From positions 55,340,984 to 55,404,983 of the forward strand of contig NC_088300.1 in NCBI RefSeq assembly GCF_032854445.1: DNA of 64,000 nucleotides, in the 5' to 3' direction. The stretch comes from Liolophura sinensis. Taxonomy: Eukaryota > Mollusca > Polyplacophora > Chitonida > Chitonidae. The notes beneath the pieces were generated by a model that worked only from the letters and a program-made list of their open reading frames with translations, was not told the DNA's origin and did no database searches. A program made the position numbers and the translations under genes. This document shows positions 35,641 through 46,400 of the stretch, piece by piece. The first letter of the stretch is position 1; each line of letters starts with the position of its first letter.

Positions 35641-36001
35641 GACCAGGTGCTTTAATTGACGTCTTGGTTCCTTGCGTCAATAAAAACAAAGACGTCAACT
35701 AAAGCACCTGGTCAGTGTTGAAATCAGGAGGTGGGAGACGCTATAGGTTCAACATGGTTCCTTATGTCAATTAAAACAAAGACGTCAACTAAAGCATCTG
35801 GTCAGTGTTGATATCCGGAGGTGGGAGACGCTATAGGTTCAACATGATTCTTTATGTCAATAAAAACGCAGACGTCAACTAAAGTACCTGGTCAGTGTTG
35901 AAATCCGGAGGTGGGAGACGCTATAGGTTCAACATGGTTCCTTATGTTAATAAAAACAATGTTGAACTTATAGCGTCTCCCACCACCTGATTTCAACACT
36001 A
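35641..36001. repeat. 90-bp tandem repeat with inverted-copy edges
   Basis: Units recur every 90 bp (AACATGGTTC or AACATGATTC at 35751, 35841, 35931). The left edge (35641-35663) is the reverse complement, with one mismatch, of the unit segment at 35691-35713. The right edge (about 35962-36001) is the reverse complement of the segment AGTGTTGAAATCAGGAGGTG and what follows. The whole block can therefore fold back at both ends. No coding frame. Confidence 0.85.
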
Positions 36002-36046
36002 CAGTCACTACAGCTCCAGCTGCCTCTGTCCCGTATCTGTCGTAAG

Positions 36047-36197
36047 TATTTATTTATTTGATTGGTGTTTTACGCCGTACTCAAGAATATTTCACTTATA
36101 CGACAGCGGTCAGCATTATGGTGGGAGGAAACCGGGCAGAGCCCGGGGGAAACCCACGACCATCCCCAGGTTGCTGACTGACCTTCCCACGTACGGT
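36047..36197 (-). mobile_element. SINE-1, headless copy 1
   Basis: Body and (AAAT)n tail match 15287-15541, but the tRNA head is missing: the copy stops at CCCACGTACGGTA. It shares diagnostic changes with the next copy (CTTATACGACAGCGGTCAGC; CATCCCCAGGTTGCTGACTG). Confidence 0.85.
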
Positions 36198-36465
36198 ATT
36201 GGGAAGTTTAAAAAAGTATTAAGAAAGCTATTCATTAATATTGTTGATTATACCTAATTTGTCTAGTTACATAAACAATTTTCTCGCTGCTCTGTGTTTA
36301 TATAGTTTTTTCTATTTATTTCTTTGCAACGTTTCGATGTAACATCGTTGTCAAACATCTGTTTTTATGAGAGCAAGAAATAAATTAGAAGTTTTATCCA
36401 TACAGAAACTGCGAGATGTTCATCTCTAAACTTCTAAAATGTCTAAATGAGTTTTCACTCTTACT

Positions 36466-36616
36466 TTTATTTATTTGTTTGGTGTTTTACGCCGTACTCA
36501 AGAATATTTCACTTATACGACAGCGGTCAGCATTATGGTGGGAGGAAACCGAGCAGAGCCCGGGGGAAACCCACGACCATCCCCAGGTTGCTGACTGACC
36601 TTCCCACGTACGGTAT
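36466..36616 (-). mobile_element. SINE-1, headless copy 2
   Basis: Nearly identical to 36047-36197 and truncated at the same base, 419 bp away in the same orientation. No flanking target duplication seen. Confidence 0.85.
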
Positions 36617-36619
36617 CGA

Positions 36620-37495
36620 CGTTGTACATAACGTCGTTCTCTCTTATAGAACATATGCATATATGTGTGAGATTGGTGAAAACAATGTAATTTAGCAGAT
36701 TGAATAGTTTATTCATGATTGATAATGTCTGAAAATATATCAACAGCATTCTCAGAGACAGAAAGGTTGCACCTGTGAAAACTCCGCGTTGCCTGATTCT
36801 GAGAGAATAGTTCCGCACCAGAACTCTGATCATGTCTAAAATCATTGGATTTGCTACCTAAGGATCGTTACGATGTGCCCTGATTAGGTGAACACGTAAA
36901 TTGTCTGATAAAGCGCTGGATTTCCTGCACATCGGACAAGAGAATCAATAAAAACATGTTATCTTATTTAAGATCCAAATAAAAAAACATTTCCGCAGCT
37001 ATAGATCTATTCCTGTAATATTCACGGACACATTAATCTTCAGCCGGTTTCCTTATACCTCTTTGCTTACATATAGCAGAATAACAAATCTGTCGTACTT
37101 AATTCTCCTATTGATTTCGAATGGGATTCCATATTTGAATCATTACAGCCCTTACGTCACCACCATCACCATTTATACGCAATTAAATGACGTCGTCAGG
37201 ATTTGGGGGTTACTGGTTTTTAGCTCACCTCTGCATGTGTAACTAGAGTAGATTCTTTAAACCATACAGACTAATACAAGATAATAAATGTAGTACATTT
37301 AGAAAAATGTACAAAAGATAATATTAACGAGTTATGTCCCTTGGACGTTTGTTATTCAACGAAAACAATGCGCATCCATACCAAGTATACGATCCAAATG
37401 GGAACTCAGGTGAAAAATCAAAATAATAATCCAAAACTGATGTAGATATCCATAAAGTACTGAGACTGATTAACATATCCAAAAGTGCGTGAGAC
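36620..37495. other. No gene seen
   Basis: AT-rich sequence without supported features. Confidence 0.3.
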
Positions 37496-37499
37496 ATCC

Positions 37500-37628
37500 T
37501 ATATATACCTTTTCAGATCTTTGGTAGTTTGTGTAGGTGTTCTTCGGGAATTAATTGGGATTATTGACCTGGAACGTTCAGTTTTGTTGACGGCTGGTGT
37601 ACGAATGTCAGTTTTAACGCCTAAATCC
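37500..37628 (+). mobile_element. Penelope-like element, 3'-end scrap
   Basis: GGGATTATTGACCTGGAACG, then GTTGACGGCTGGTGTACGAA, matches the last 120 bp of the 25780-26815 copy. Confidence 0.6.
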
Positions 37629-37629
37629 T

Positions 37630-39050
37630 AAAATAGAATCGATTTTAATGCCATCCGTTAAATGGCCACCAGACTGCGTCGCTCTGGAGCTTTCTCTTTA
37701 CATCGCCAATGGACAAGCTTGACCTTTGGAACCTGTGAGACGCACGTAGTTTTGTTTAGGCTTAGCCTCATCACTTGTCTCCTCCCGCGGAACTATTTAA
37801 TCAGCATTCATTAATAAAATTGTTTTAGGTTTTAGTTAGAATCATGTTGTGCCTACTCTAGATAAAGAGAGTACTTGTGTATAAAGTATAATTTGAGACA
37901 AAGGTTGAGACGGACTGTTTGTGTTTTCAGACATCATTTCCTGCCTCATCCCCGTGAACCAGTGACCTCGGCGTTGTTCAAGATTTCTGTGCAAAATTTA
38001 CTAGCGGTGACAGTGGTGTAAAACGAAAGGTAAAGAGCGACGCATGCGCTGTAAGTAGTATGGGTTAAGTGAATTAACTGAACCTAGCACGAAAATATGA
38101 CACATCATTTCAGAAAGTTGCTATTTTCACTCCATGCTAAAAGGTAAACCAGTGTTCATTCAGCATAGGAAAAAATACGAGTCACGACATGGTTGGAAAA
38201 TTGTATTTCGCATGCAAATATTAATGTCAGAAAGCAGACAATATTTTTGTTACCTTTATTTGTCTTAGTTTTTACCTGCTAGCACCAATAAGGAATTTTT
38301 GTACACAACTCATATTAAATGTCTCTTTGAAGTCCTCGCTCATCGAGTGGCTGATATAAACAAGCCATATTAGTACTCAGAAAAGATATGTAACGAACTT
38401 CTCCCAAACAATAGACCAGCACCACAAGGGTGTCTGTGTAAGACATGCCCATTATTAGGATTAGGAGAGGCCAGCATGAGTATAGAAAGTATATAGCTCA
38501 GTAAGGATAAAGAGAAAACAGGTAACTCTTCAAGGTCGGTGAATAAACGCGATTAGATCAATTATATTGTAGCTGATTAATTGCAGAAGATGATCGGTTA
38601 TGAGTTAATCTAGAGCTTGGTCAACACAATTGATCGATCTAGCCTGATAATCAACACAATTTACAACACGAATCCGCAAATATGATGAAGCCAACAAGAA
38701 TGGATGATGACACCCCTGTGCAGATTCATGTCCAGTGAGAAAGTAATAGGATCGTGCAGTATCTCATCGGTCGGATCGTACTTGGTTTCCTGCCTTTCCA
38801 GGGCTCCTGTATAGTTTCGCCTGTACATGTAGACCTTCGTGTGTTTTCCCATGTAATGTCAGTAGAGGCTACACAGTATCATTGGAATACATAATAATGT
38901 GTAAGCGCCTACGGTGGTCTCTGTGGTCAAGTGCTGATTTTAGCAAACACCCATAGGTTGAAGTTATGACAGAAAGTATCATACTGCCATCTAAACAGAG
39001 GATGGGATGAGACAAGATTTTTGAAAACACACCTATTGTCTGTCTTTTTT
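37630..39050. other. No gene seen
   Basis: No exon or repeat is supported. Confidence 0.3.
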
Positions 39051-39054
39051 TTCT

Positions 39055-40440
39055 AGTTAAGGGGACATGCATGGTTATGTCCATTTCCTGTACAGCATAG
39101 TGTACAACATGTGGTGGTATACATGCATGATTATGGCTATTTCCTGAACAACAGCGTACAACATGTGGTGGTATACATGCATGATTATGGCTATTTCCTG
39201 TACAACAGCGTACAACATGTGGTGGTATACATACATGATTATGGTTATTTCCTGTACAACAGCGTACAACATGTGGTGGTATACATACATGATTATGGCT
39301 ATTTCCTGTACAATAGCGTACAACATGTGGTGGTATACACGCATGATTATGGCTATTTCCTGTACAATAGCGTACAACATGTGGTGGTATACATGCATGA
39401 TTATGGCTATTTCCTGTACAACAGCGTAAAACATGTGGTGGTTTACGTGCGTGATAATGGCTATTTCCTTGTACAGTAGTGTACAACATATGACGGTATA
39501 TATGCATGAATACGGCTATTTCCTTGTACAGTAGTGTACAACATGTGGTGGTACACGCATGATTATGGCTATTTCCTGTACAACAGCGTACAACATGTGG
39601 TGGTATACATGCATGATTATGGATGTCTCCTGTACATCATAAGGTACAACATGTGAAGGGACATGCATGACAATGGATATTTCCTGCACAGCATAGTGTA
39701 CAACATATTATGGTATACATGCATGATTATGGCTATTTCCTCTACAGTAGTGAATAGCACATGATGGCGCATGTACATGCATGATTATGGTATTTCCAGT
39801 ACAGTAGTGTACAACATGTGGCGGTACACGCATGATTATGACTATTTCCTCTACAGTAGTGAACAGCATGTGATGGTACATATACATGCATGATTATGGC
39901 TATTTCCTGTACAACAGCGTATAACATGTGGTGGTTTACATGCATGATAATGGCTATTTCCTCTAGAAGTAGTGAACAGCATGTGATGGTACATGCATGA
40001 TTATGACAATTTTCTGCAAAGTCGTATACAACATGTGATGGTATACATGCATGAGTATGGATATTTCCTGTACAGTATAGAGTACAACGTGCGATGGTAT
40101 ATGCATAATTATTACTATTTCAACACAGTAGTGAACAACATGTGATGGTACATGCGTGATTATTACTATTTCCAACACAGTAGTGAACAACATGTGATGG
40201 TACATGCGTGATTATTACTATTTCCAACACAGTAGTAAACAACATGTGATGGTACATGCGTGATTATTACTATTTCCAACACAGTAGTAAACAACATGTG
40301 ATGGTACATGCGTGATTATGACTATTTTCTGTACAGTAGTGAACAACATATGATGGTACATGCATGATTATGGTATCTCTTGTACAGTAGTGAACAACAT
40401 GCGATGGTACATGCATGATTGTCTATTTTCCTGTATTACT
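39055..40440. repeat. 54-bp minisatellite, about 25 copies
   Basis: The unit contains GTGGTGGTATACATGCATGA, TTATGGCTATTTCCTGTAC and a GTACAACAT junction. The first eight copies are exactly 54 bp apart (39111, 39165, 39219, and so on). Later copies vary in length and end in GTGATGGTACATGCGTGATT types. Because 54 is divisible by three, several frames stay open on both strands; these are not genes. Confidence 0.9.
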
Positions 40441-40524
40441 GTTTTTATGGCTACTTCCAGTACAAGATACGACGCTGCTGTTCTCAATATAATGTGAACA
40501 TTTCGTAAAGATAGATAGATTAAT

Positions 40525-40625
40525 TGACTGACAGATTGTTTGATTGACTGACTGACTGACTGATTGATTAATAGGCTTTTACATAGTACTGAAGAATATT
40601 TCACACCTACCACGGCGGTTATTTC
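40525..40625. repeat. TGAC/TTGA microsatellite joined to a SINE-1 fragment
   Basis: A short (TGAC)n run at about 40540-40565 is followed by ACTGAAGAATATTTCACACC, matching the SINE-1 3' body (minus orientation), truncated. Confidence 0.6.
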
Positions 40626-40629
40626 CATG

Positions 40630-43150
40630 GGTAGATGGAATCTGTTTACGATCGCTGTAAAACACTGATTGGCCAGTATAACTGACGTATAATACTCACG
40701 CCCGGAACTATCTCAATACACTGCATGTGGGCTATACTCAGGAAATGCAATTCATCTCCAAAGAAAACATATATACACATATAAGACCGCTATGAGAGAC
40801 ATCGCGCCCCGAGAACAGTTGAAAAGCAAACAATTTTGGAAATTCCCTGTCAGAGAATAGAATTGAACCCAAATCTGGGGTTTTGGGTAAGAACGCACAT
40901 CACGATACTGTTATTTCTTTTAACGTAGATTTTCTTTTGTCTTTTTATTATTAAAGGAAAAAACAAACTGCAACTTAAGTACGCATGACCTGAAAGATCA
41001 TATCATGTCTTTTATATCGTTTTCGTCAACACTTTACGCTGTTTTAAGTGAAATAAATGTTAAAAAAAAAAAACAATGCGGTTGTTCGGTCCCCATTTCA
41101 GGCCGTATAATCAACAAGCACAGTGACGTAATACTGTAGAATCGGTTTTGTTGCTAAACAGACTCCAGCTGTCATATTTGCACACTAAATACATATAAAG
41201 CTGAAATACTGCCTGTACCCGGATAGTAACGTTGAGCATAGAAATGAAGCAGTCAGCAGACGTTTTAGCAGCTAAAAAAAATTGGTGACGTCACTGCGCT
41301 TTAGATTGTTCAATAAGATCCAAATCCTCCATACAATGCTTATTTGCGTCTTGCTCACAGTAAAGAATGTAACCACACATGAAGACCATATTTGTAATTA
41401 ACACTTTATTTTCAAAGACGTGTGTTCTTTTACAGGAAAAAAGTAGTTCTAGGCAGACTTAGCACAATTGTTCACGTGTAGATCCACTCAAATTTATTTC
41501 GTTTCTGTGAAGTGTACAACATAACATTAGTGACTGATGGTCACTACAACAGGTCCAATAAAAGTGATCTCCTACTTCAACCATCTGACAAATGGCTAAC
41601 TGTAGTAATTCCATTGAAAGTGTACACAAAACATTCTCAGAAAATTGCATTATTAGGCATTAACGAAGTTCGTTAAGATGCACGATTATCTGTAAACTCT
41701 AGTCTGACAAGGAACAACGGTCAGTTGACCTCAGTAACCACTCATATTAGGAATTCTACTCGATTAAACATAAAAATAATGGTTTTGTTCGTTTTAGGCC
41801 ATAAGAATGTGCGTTTTTAATAGAGTTTCAAAATACTGTAGAATTGCTAAAACTTGTCCTACAGTGTGAAAACAGTCATGTCAAGATGGCATTGATTACT
41901 GGTTCTCGGCGGAAGAGGTCGAACTGGTGGTGCTAAAACTTGGAACTGAGATTTAAAAAAAGAGAGACTGGAGGGCATCGGAGAGTGCAGATCTCGGTCA
42001 TTGCTAAATGTGCAAATTCCGTCACTAAAGAAAAACAGACAATTTCACCGGTAAGGAATTGTTCAATGTTTCTGGATCCATTTCATGACCCGGTCCTCCA
42101 TATTGACACAAATAAACACCTATGGGGTTGATAACTAGCAATAACAAGGAAGGGTAATGAATATTATAAGAACAATACTTCACAGCATTACAAATGTCAG
42201 AAGAACAAAACCTCTTTGTCTACTCTATAGCAATGTACGCCCAGTCTACAAAGTTATTCACAAAAATTAACAATTCAAGCCGTTAAATCTATCAGAGAGG
42301 AATTATATGTACAGCATTGTAACATGACGACAAGAGGATGTACAAGGTTCATGAATAGTTCATGAATAATTCATGAATAGTTCATGAATAGTAGAAAGCC
42401 GAATCCTGCCAAATACATAGCACCAGCTGTAGTGAATGTATTCGTATAAAACACATTGAACATCAAATTACAATCAAAATGTTGACAAAAGACAAAATAT
42501 ATAAAAATAATTTTCTCAAAAAATCAATCTGAATATTTGGCTTATGAGATTTAAGCAATATGAAATATTCTTGACGTGTATACAAGACGTGGATGGCTAC
42601 TTATCACATGTCAGATGCAACTAACCAGAGGCTGATCAATGATGCAATTCCTGGTTTCAGGGCCGCCAAGCTGTTCCATAGACTTATGTCAAACTTTGTC
42701 TTAACTTCAAAAGAGGTAAAAACTGTGACTTACCTTTGGAGTTGTCAGTCTTGTGATTTTACAATTTAAGTTCAAATCTGAGTTCAGGAACGATACCACA
42801 CGTTAAGAATAAGTCTCAAACCTAAGGCGTAAATCTGAGACCGCTAGTTCGTGATATCTAGGTCTGAGCTTCATCTTACATGACGTTATAGTAACATCAA
42901 GGTTTGACATATTATGGCAGAGTCAATGGAAATACGTGCTAGTCATGTCGTCCTTTATATCCAATCATTTCAGTTGTTTCATTTGTATATCTTTTGATTT
43001 CTACTTATCTTTCACAGGATTATATAATCTTTATACACTATACCACAGTACACACTATATCACAGGCTTTGCTATATATGTATCCACACGTGACGTCATC
43101 ATCAGTTCACGCTGTTAAAGGCAATCACTCTATCCAGATCAACATGGAAG
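40630..43150. other. Downstream flank and probable 3' UTR of the Act1-like gene
   Basis: In minus-strand sense this follows the stop at 43151. A candidate AATAAA lies at 41410-41405 (plus TTTATT), which would give a 3' UTR of about 1.7 kb. An 11-bp tandem repeat (TTCATGAATAG, four to five copies) lies at 42349-42392. No other gene is seen. Confidence 0.3.
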
Positions 43151-43417
43151 CTATCTTAACTTTTTTCTGAGACTTGTTTCCAATTCACCCTTACTACCAG
43201 GAAAACAATAAATGGCAAATTTGAGTTCGCTACGAAGCTCACTTTTCTTGAGACCTGTCTGTGTGAACACAATATTCATAAATCGTTTGTTGTTCCCTTC
43301 AAAATGTAACCGTTCGTTCTGAACCACCTCGTTGATCTTCGCCGCCCTCGGTAGCCAGTCTCTGTTCTTTACGTTCGTGACGTAACTCTTAGTTACTCCA
43401 ATCAGCACCAGATTCGC
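43151..43417 (-). CDS. Act1-like exon 5: second half of SEFIR, stop codon
   Basis: Acceptor TCTGTTTTGAGCAG precedes 43417. There are 88 codons and TAG (43153-43151). The segment ANLVLIGVTKSYVTNVKN corresponds to the SEFIR strand that reads like MIIVAISPKY in vertebrate Act1. The residues KSELRSELKFAIYCFPGSKG fit the domain's last strand and helix. Confidence 0.8.
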   Translation of the reverse strand, partial: ANLVLIGVTKSYVTNVKNRDWLPRAAKINEVVQNERLHFEGNNKRFMNIVFTQTGLKKSELRSELKFAIYCFPGSKGELETSLRKKLR

Positions 43418-46400
43418 CTGCTCAAAACAGATGAATAGGCATTTACCAAGTTTTCACATATGTTCATGTCGGACTGATTAATAATAAATACTAGACACAT
43501 ACTGCTCTTGATTAAGGCATGAAATCGTTTCTCTCGGTTATTTGATGTGGACTTTGACCTCGCATCTCTGTCCATCAAACGACTACATCCATTGTGAAAA
43601 CTACTGATTTGTCTATCCTATCATTTTCCTTTTCAAAGTGCCGGGTCCAGGCTGTTATGAATGATGCAACTTATCTGATGATAAGGCACTGTGCTAAGGT
43701 GATCTTCATACAATGATAAGATATTGTGCTCAGGTAATCTGTGTACAATTCACTGCTCTGTTGATAGGACAGTGTGCTACGATAATCTATATAAAATCAA
43801 CTGCTCTGCTGATATGACACTGTGCTAAAGTAATCTTTATATATAGCCTACTGCTGTGTTGATAGGACAATGTGCTAAGGTAATCTCTATACAATCGACT
43901 GCTCTGCTGATAGGACACTGTGCTAAGGTAATCTCTATATATAGCCTACTGCTGTGTTGATAGGACACTGTGCTAAGGTAATCTCTATACAATCGACTGC
44001 TCTGCTGATAGGACACTGTGCTAAGGCAATCTCTATATATAGCCTACTGCTGTGTTGATAGGACACTGTGCTAAGGCAATCTCTATACAATCGACTGCTC
44101 TGCTGATAGGACACTGTGCTAAGGTAATCTCTATATATAGCCTACTGCTGTGTTGATAGGACACTGTGCTAAGGTAATCTCTATACAATCGACTGCTCTG
44201 CTGATAGGACACTGTGCTAAGGTAATCTCTATATACAGCCTACTGCTGTGTTGATAGGACACTGTGCTAAGGCAATCTCTATACAATCGACTGCTCTGCT
44301 GATAGGACACTGTGCTAAGGTAATCTCTATATATAGCCTACTGCTGTGTTGATAGGACACTGTGCTAAGGTAATCTCTATATAATTCACGGCTCTGCTGA
44401 TATGACACTGTGCTAAAACAATCTCTACACAGTATGCTGTCGGGACCGGCCCGGATAGCACAGTTAGTAGAGCGTCCGCTTCGGTAGATCCAGGATCAGT
44501 TCTTGATCGAGTCACACCTAAGACTTTAAAAGAGGAAGTTGTAACTTCCTCGCTTGGCGTTCAGCATGAATGGGATAGTGCAACGACTGGTTGACCCGTA
44601 TCAGTATAATGGCTCGGGCGGGGCGACTTATTTGCCTTCGGTAAGTCGTCCCAGTGAAGCAGCACTAGATAAAAGAGCGGTGGAAATCCGTCCTGCAACA
44701 AGGAGGCACATTACACGTACATGCACCCTAAGGATTAATTCGTCGTCATAAAATCGTTAAGTACGACGTTAAACCCCAAGCACTCACTCACTCAGTGTGC
44801 TGTCGTGCTGACCTTTACAAGTTACCACACTGATCTCTACACAATTCACTGCTCTGCTGATAAGACACTATGCTAAGGATATCTCCACACAATTATTCTA
44901 CATACAATCTACTGATAGGGCAATGTTCTAAAGTGATCCCTATGCAATTTACTGTTTTCATTTAGGATAATGTGTTGAAGTTATCTGTACACATAAAATC
45001 AACCGTCCTATTGATAATACAACGATCTACAGAGATCTGTAAATAATTGGTGTGTAACAGAGATCTCTGTACAATGTGCAGTAGAGATCTTTATGCAATG
45101 TGCTACAGAGATTGCTGTACAATGTGCTAGAGATTTCTATACAGGGCCAAGATTAAAATATTGTTTGTTTGATGTTACAAGCCCTTTATAACAAAAGTGG
45201 GTGGTTGTGTTCTTTTTTTGTTTTTTTCTTCTTCACAGAAATGAAGAACAAGGAAAAACAACCGTAGAATCCTGTTCAAATGATTTTTCACAACTTCCTC
45301 AATACAGTGCTAAATTATGTCTCCCAATATTCGGCAATTTTCAGATCACATATTCTTAGATCATTACAATAAAACTAACAAGTAAACATTTGTTAAACAT
45401 TTTTAGAGTACTATTAAAGCAGTTTAAGTCAACAGTTTGTGCTAGCATTTTCCGGTCCGGTACAGAGGGGGCGAGCATGTGAAAATATAACCAAAATCCT
45501 GTCCAGCTGATACTTTTGAAGGAGTGAAGTGGAACCTCATGATATAGTAATATAAAATCTATATCAAGAAATGATTTCCTCAGTTTCCAAATTTTAAGTA
45601 AACTTTGTGAGATTTTGGGGATTCTTTCTTCATGTGAAGGATCAAATATTTATTCTGTCTGCAATGCATCATTCAACGTACATGTTTGTCTAAAAGTATG
45701 AAGAGTGTAAGCACTCAAGTGAGCCTCAGCACAGATCACCAGCTTTGACCTAATTTACACTGTCCAAAAAATTTCTACATGAGAACTAGGAGAGCCAAAA
45801 TCGTATTGTGTTGCATGAAGATTAAAGGATGGAACATATCAGCTTGTGAACTTCCCTGTATCCACTTAGAAATGCAACTGCCCTTTCTAGTGTCACTACC
45901 ATTGTTTTCACTTCACAACACTGCATCAGTAAACAGATACAGTTTCTATCCACGAAAGTTTTCTCAACATCTGGCGGTGGAGATCCCAACGTCAGTTCAG
46001 GAAATTATACCAATATATTCCCAGCTACATGCTCCCTAGCATAGGGTTTTGACGGAGAGAATAGGTTTCCACACACCTTACTAACTTTTTTTTTAAATTT
46101 TGGGATCGCAAGAACTGTATCTTTCCACGCCAACTGAAGGGGCTCATATGAAATGAAAGTAACACAGTGAATGCCGACATAAAAGGGGCTCTGTTGGGGA
46201 TTCTTTGATACCGAAGGTTTAAAACAAAAATTATCCGTTTTGATAATGTTATAGCGGAAATTATGGTGTAAGGTCTCAATTGTTCACCGTAATTATACCA
46301 GTCTATGACTGAATTAATTTAATTCACAAAAAATAAACTAGGGGATTTACATAAGTGGGCTATACGTAGAATATCAGCGATAGCTTAAGCGACTTTTACT

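Noticed and set aside
38869-39507. 212-codon minus-strand and 122-codon plus-strand frames in the 54-bp array
   Set aside because: Repeat-period artefact, with overlapping frames on both strands and no start or splice context.
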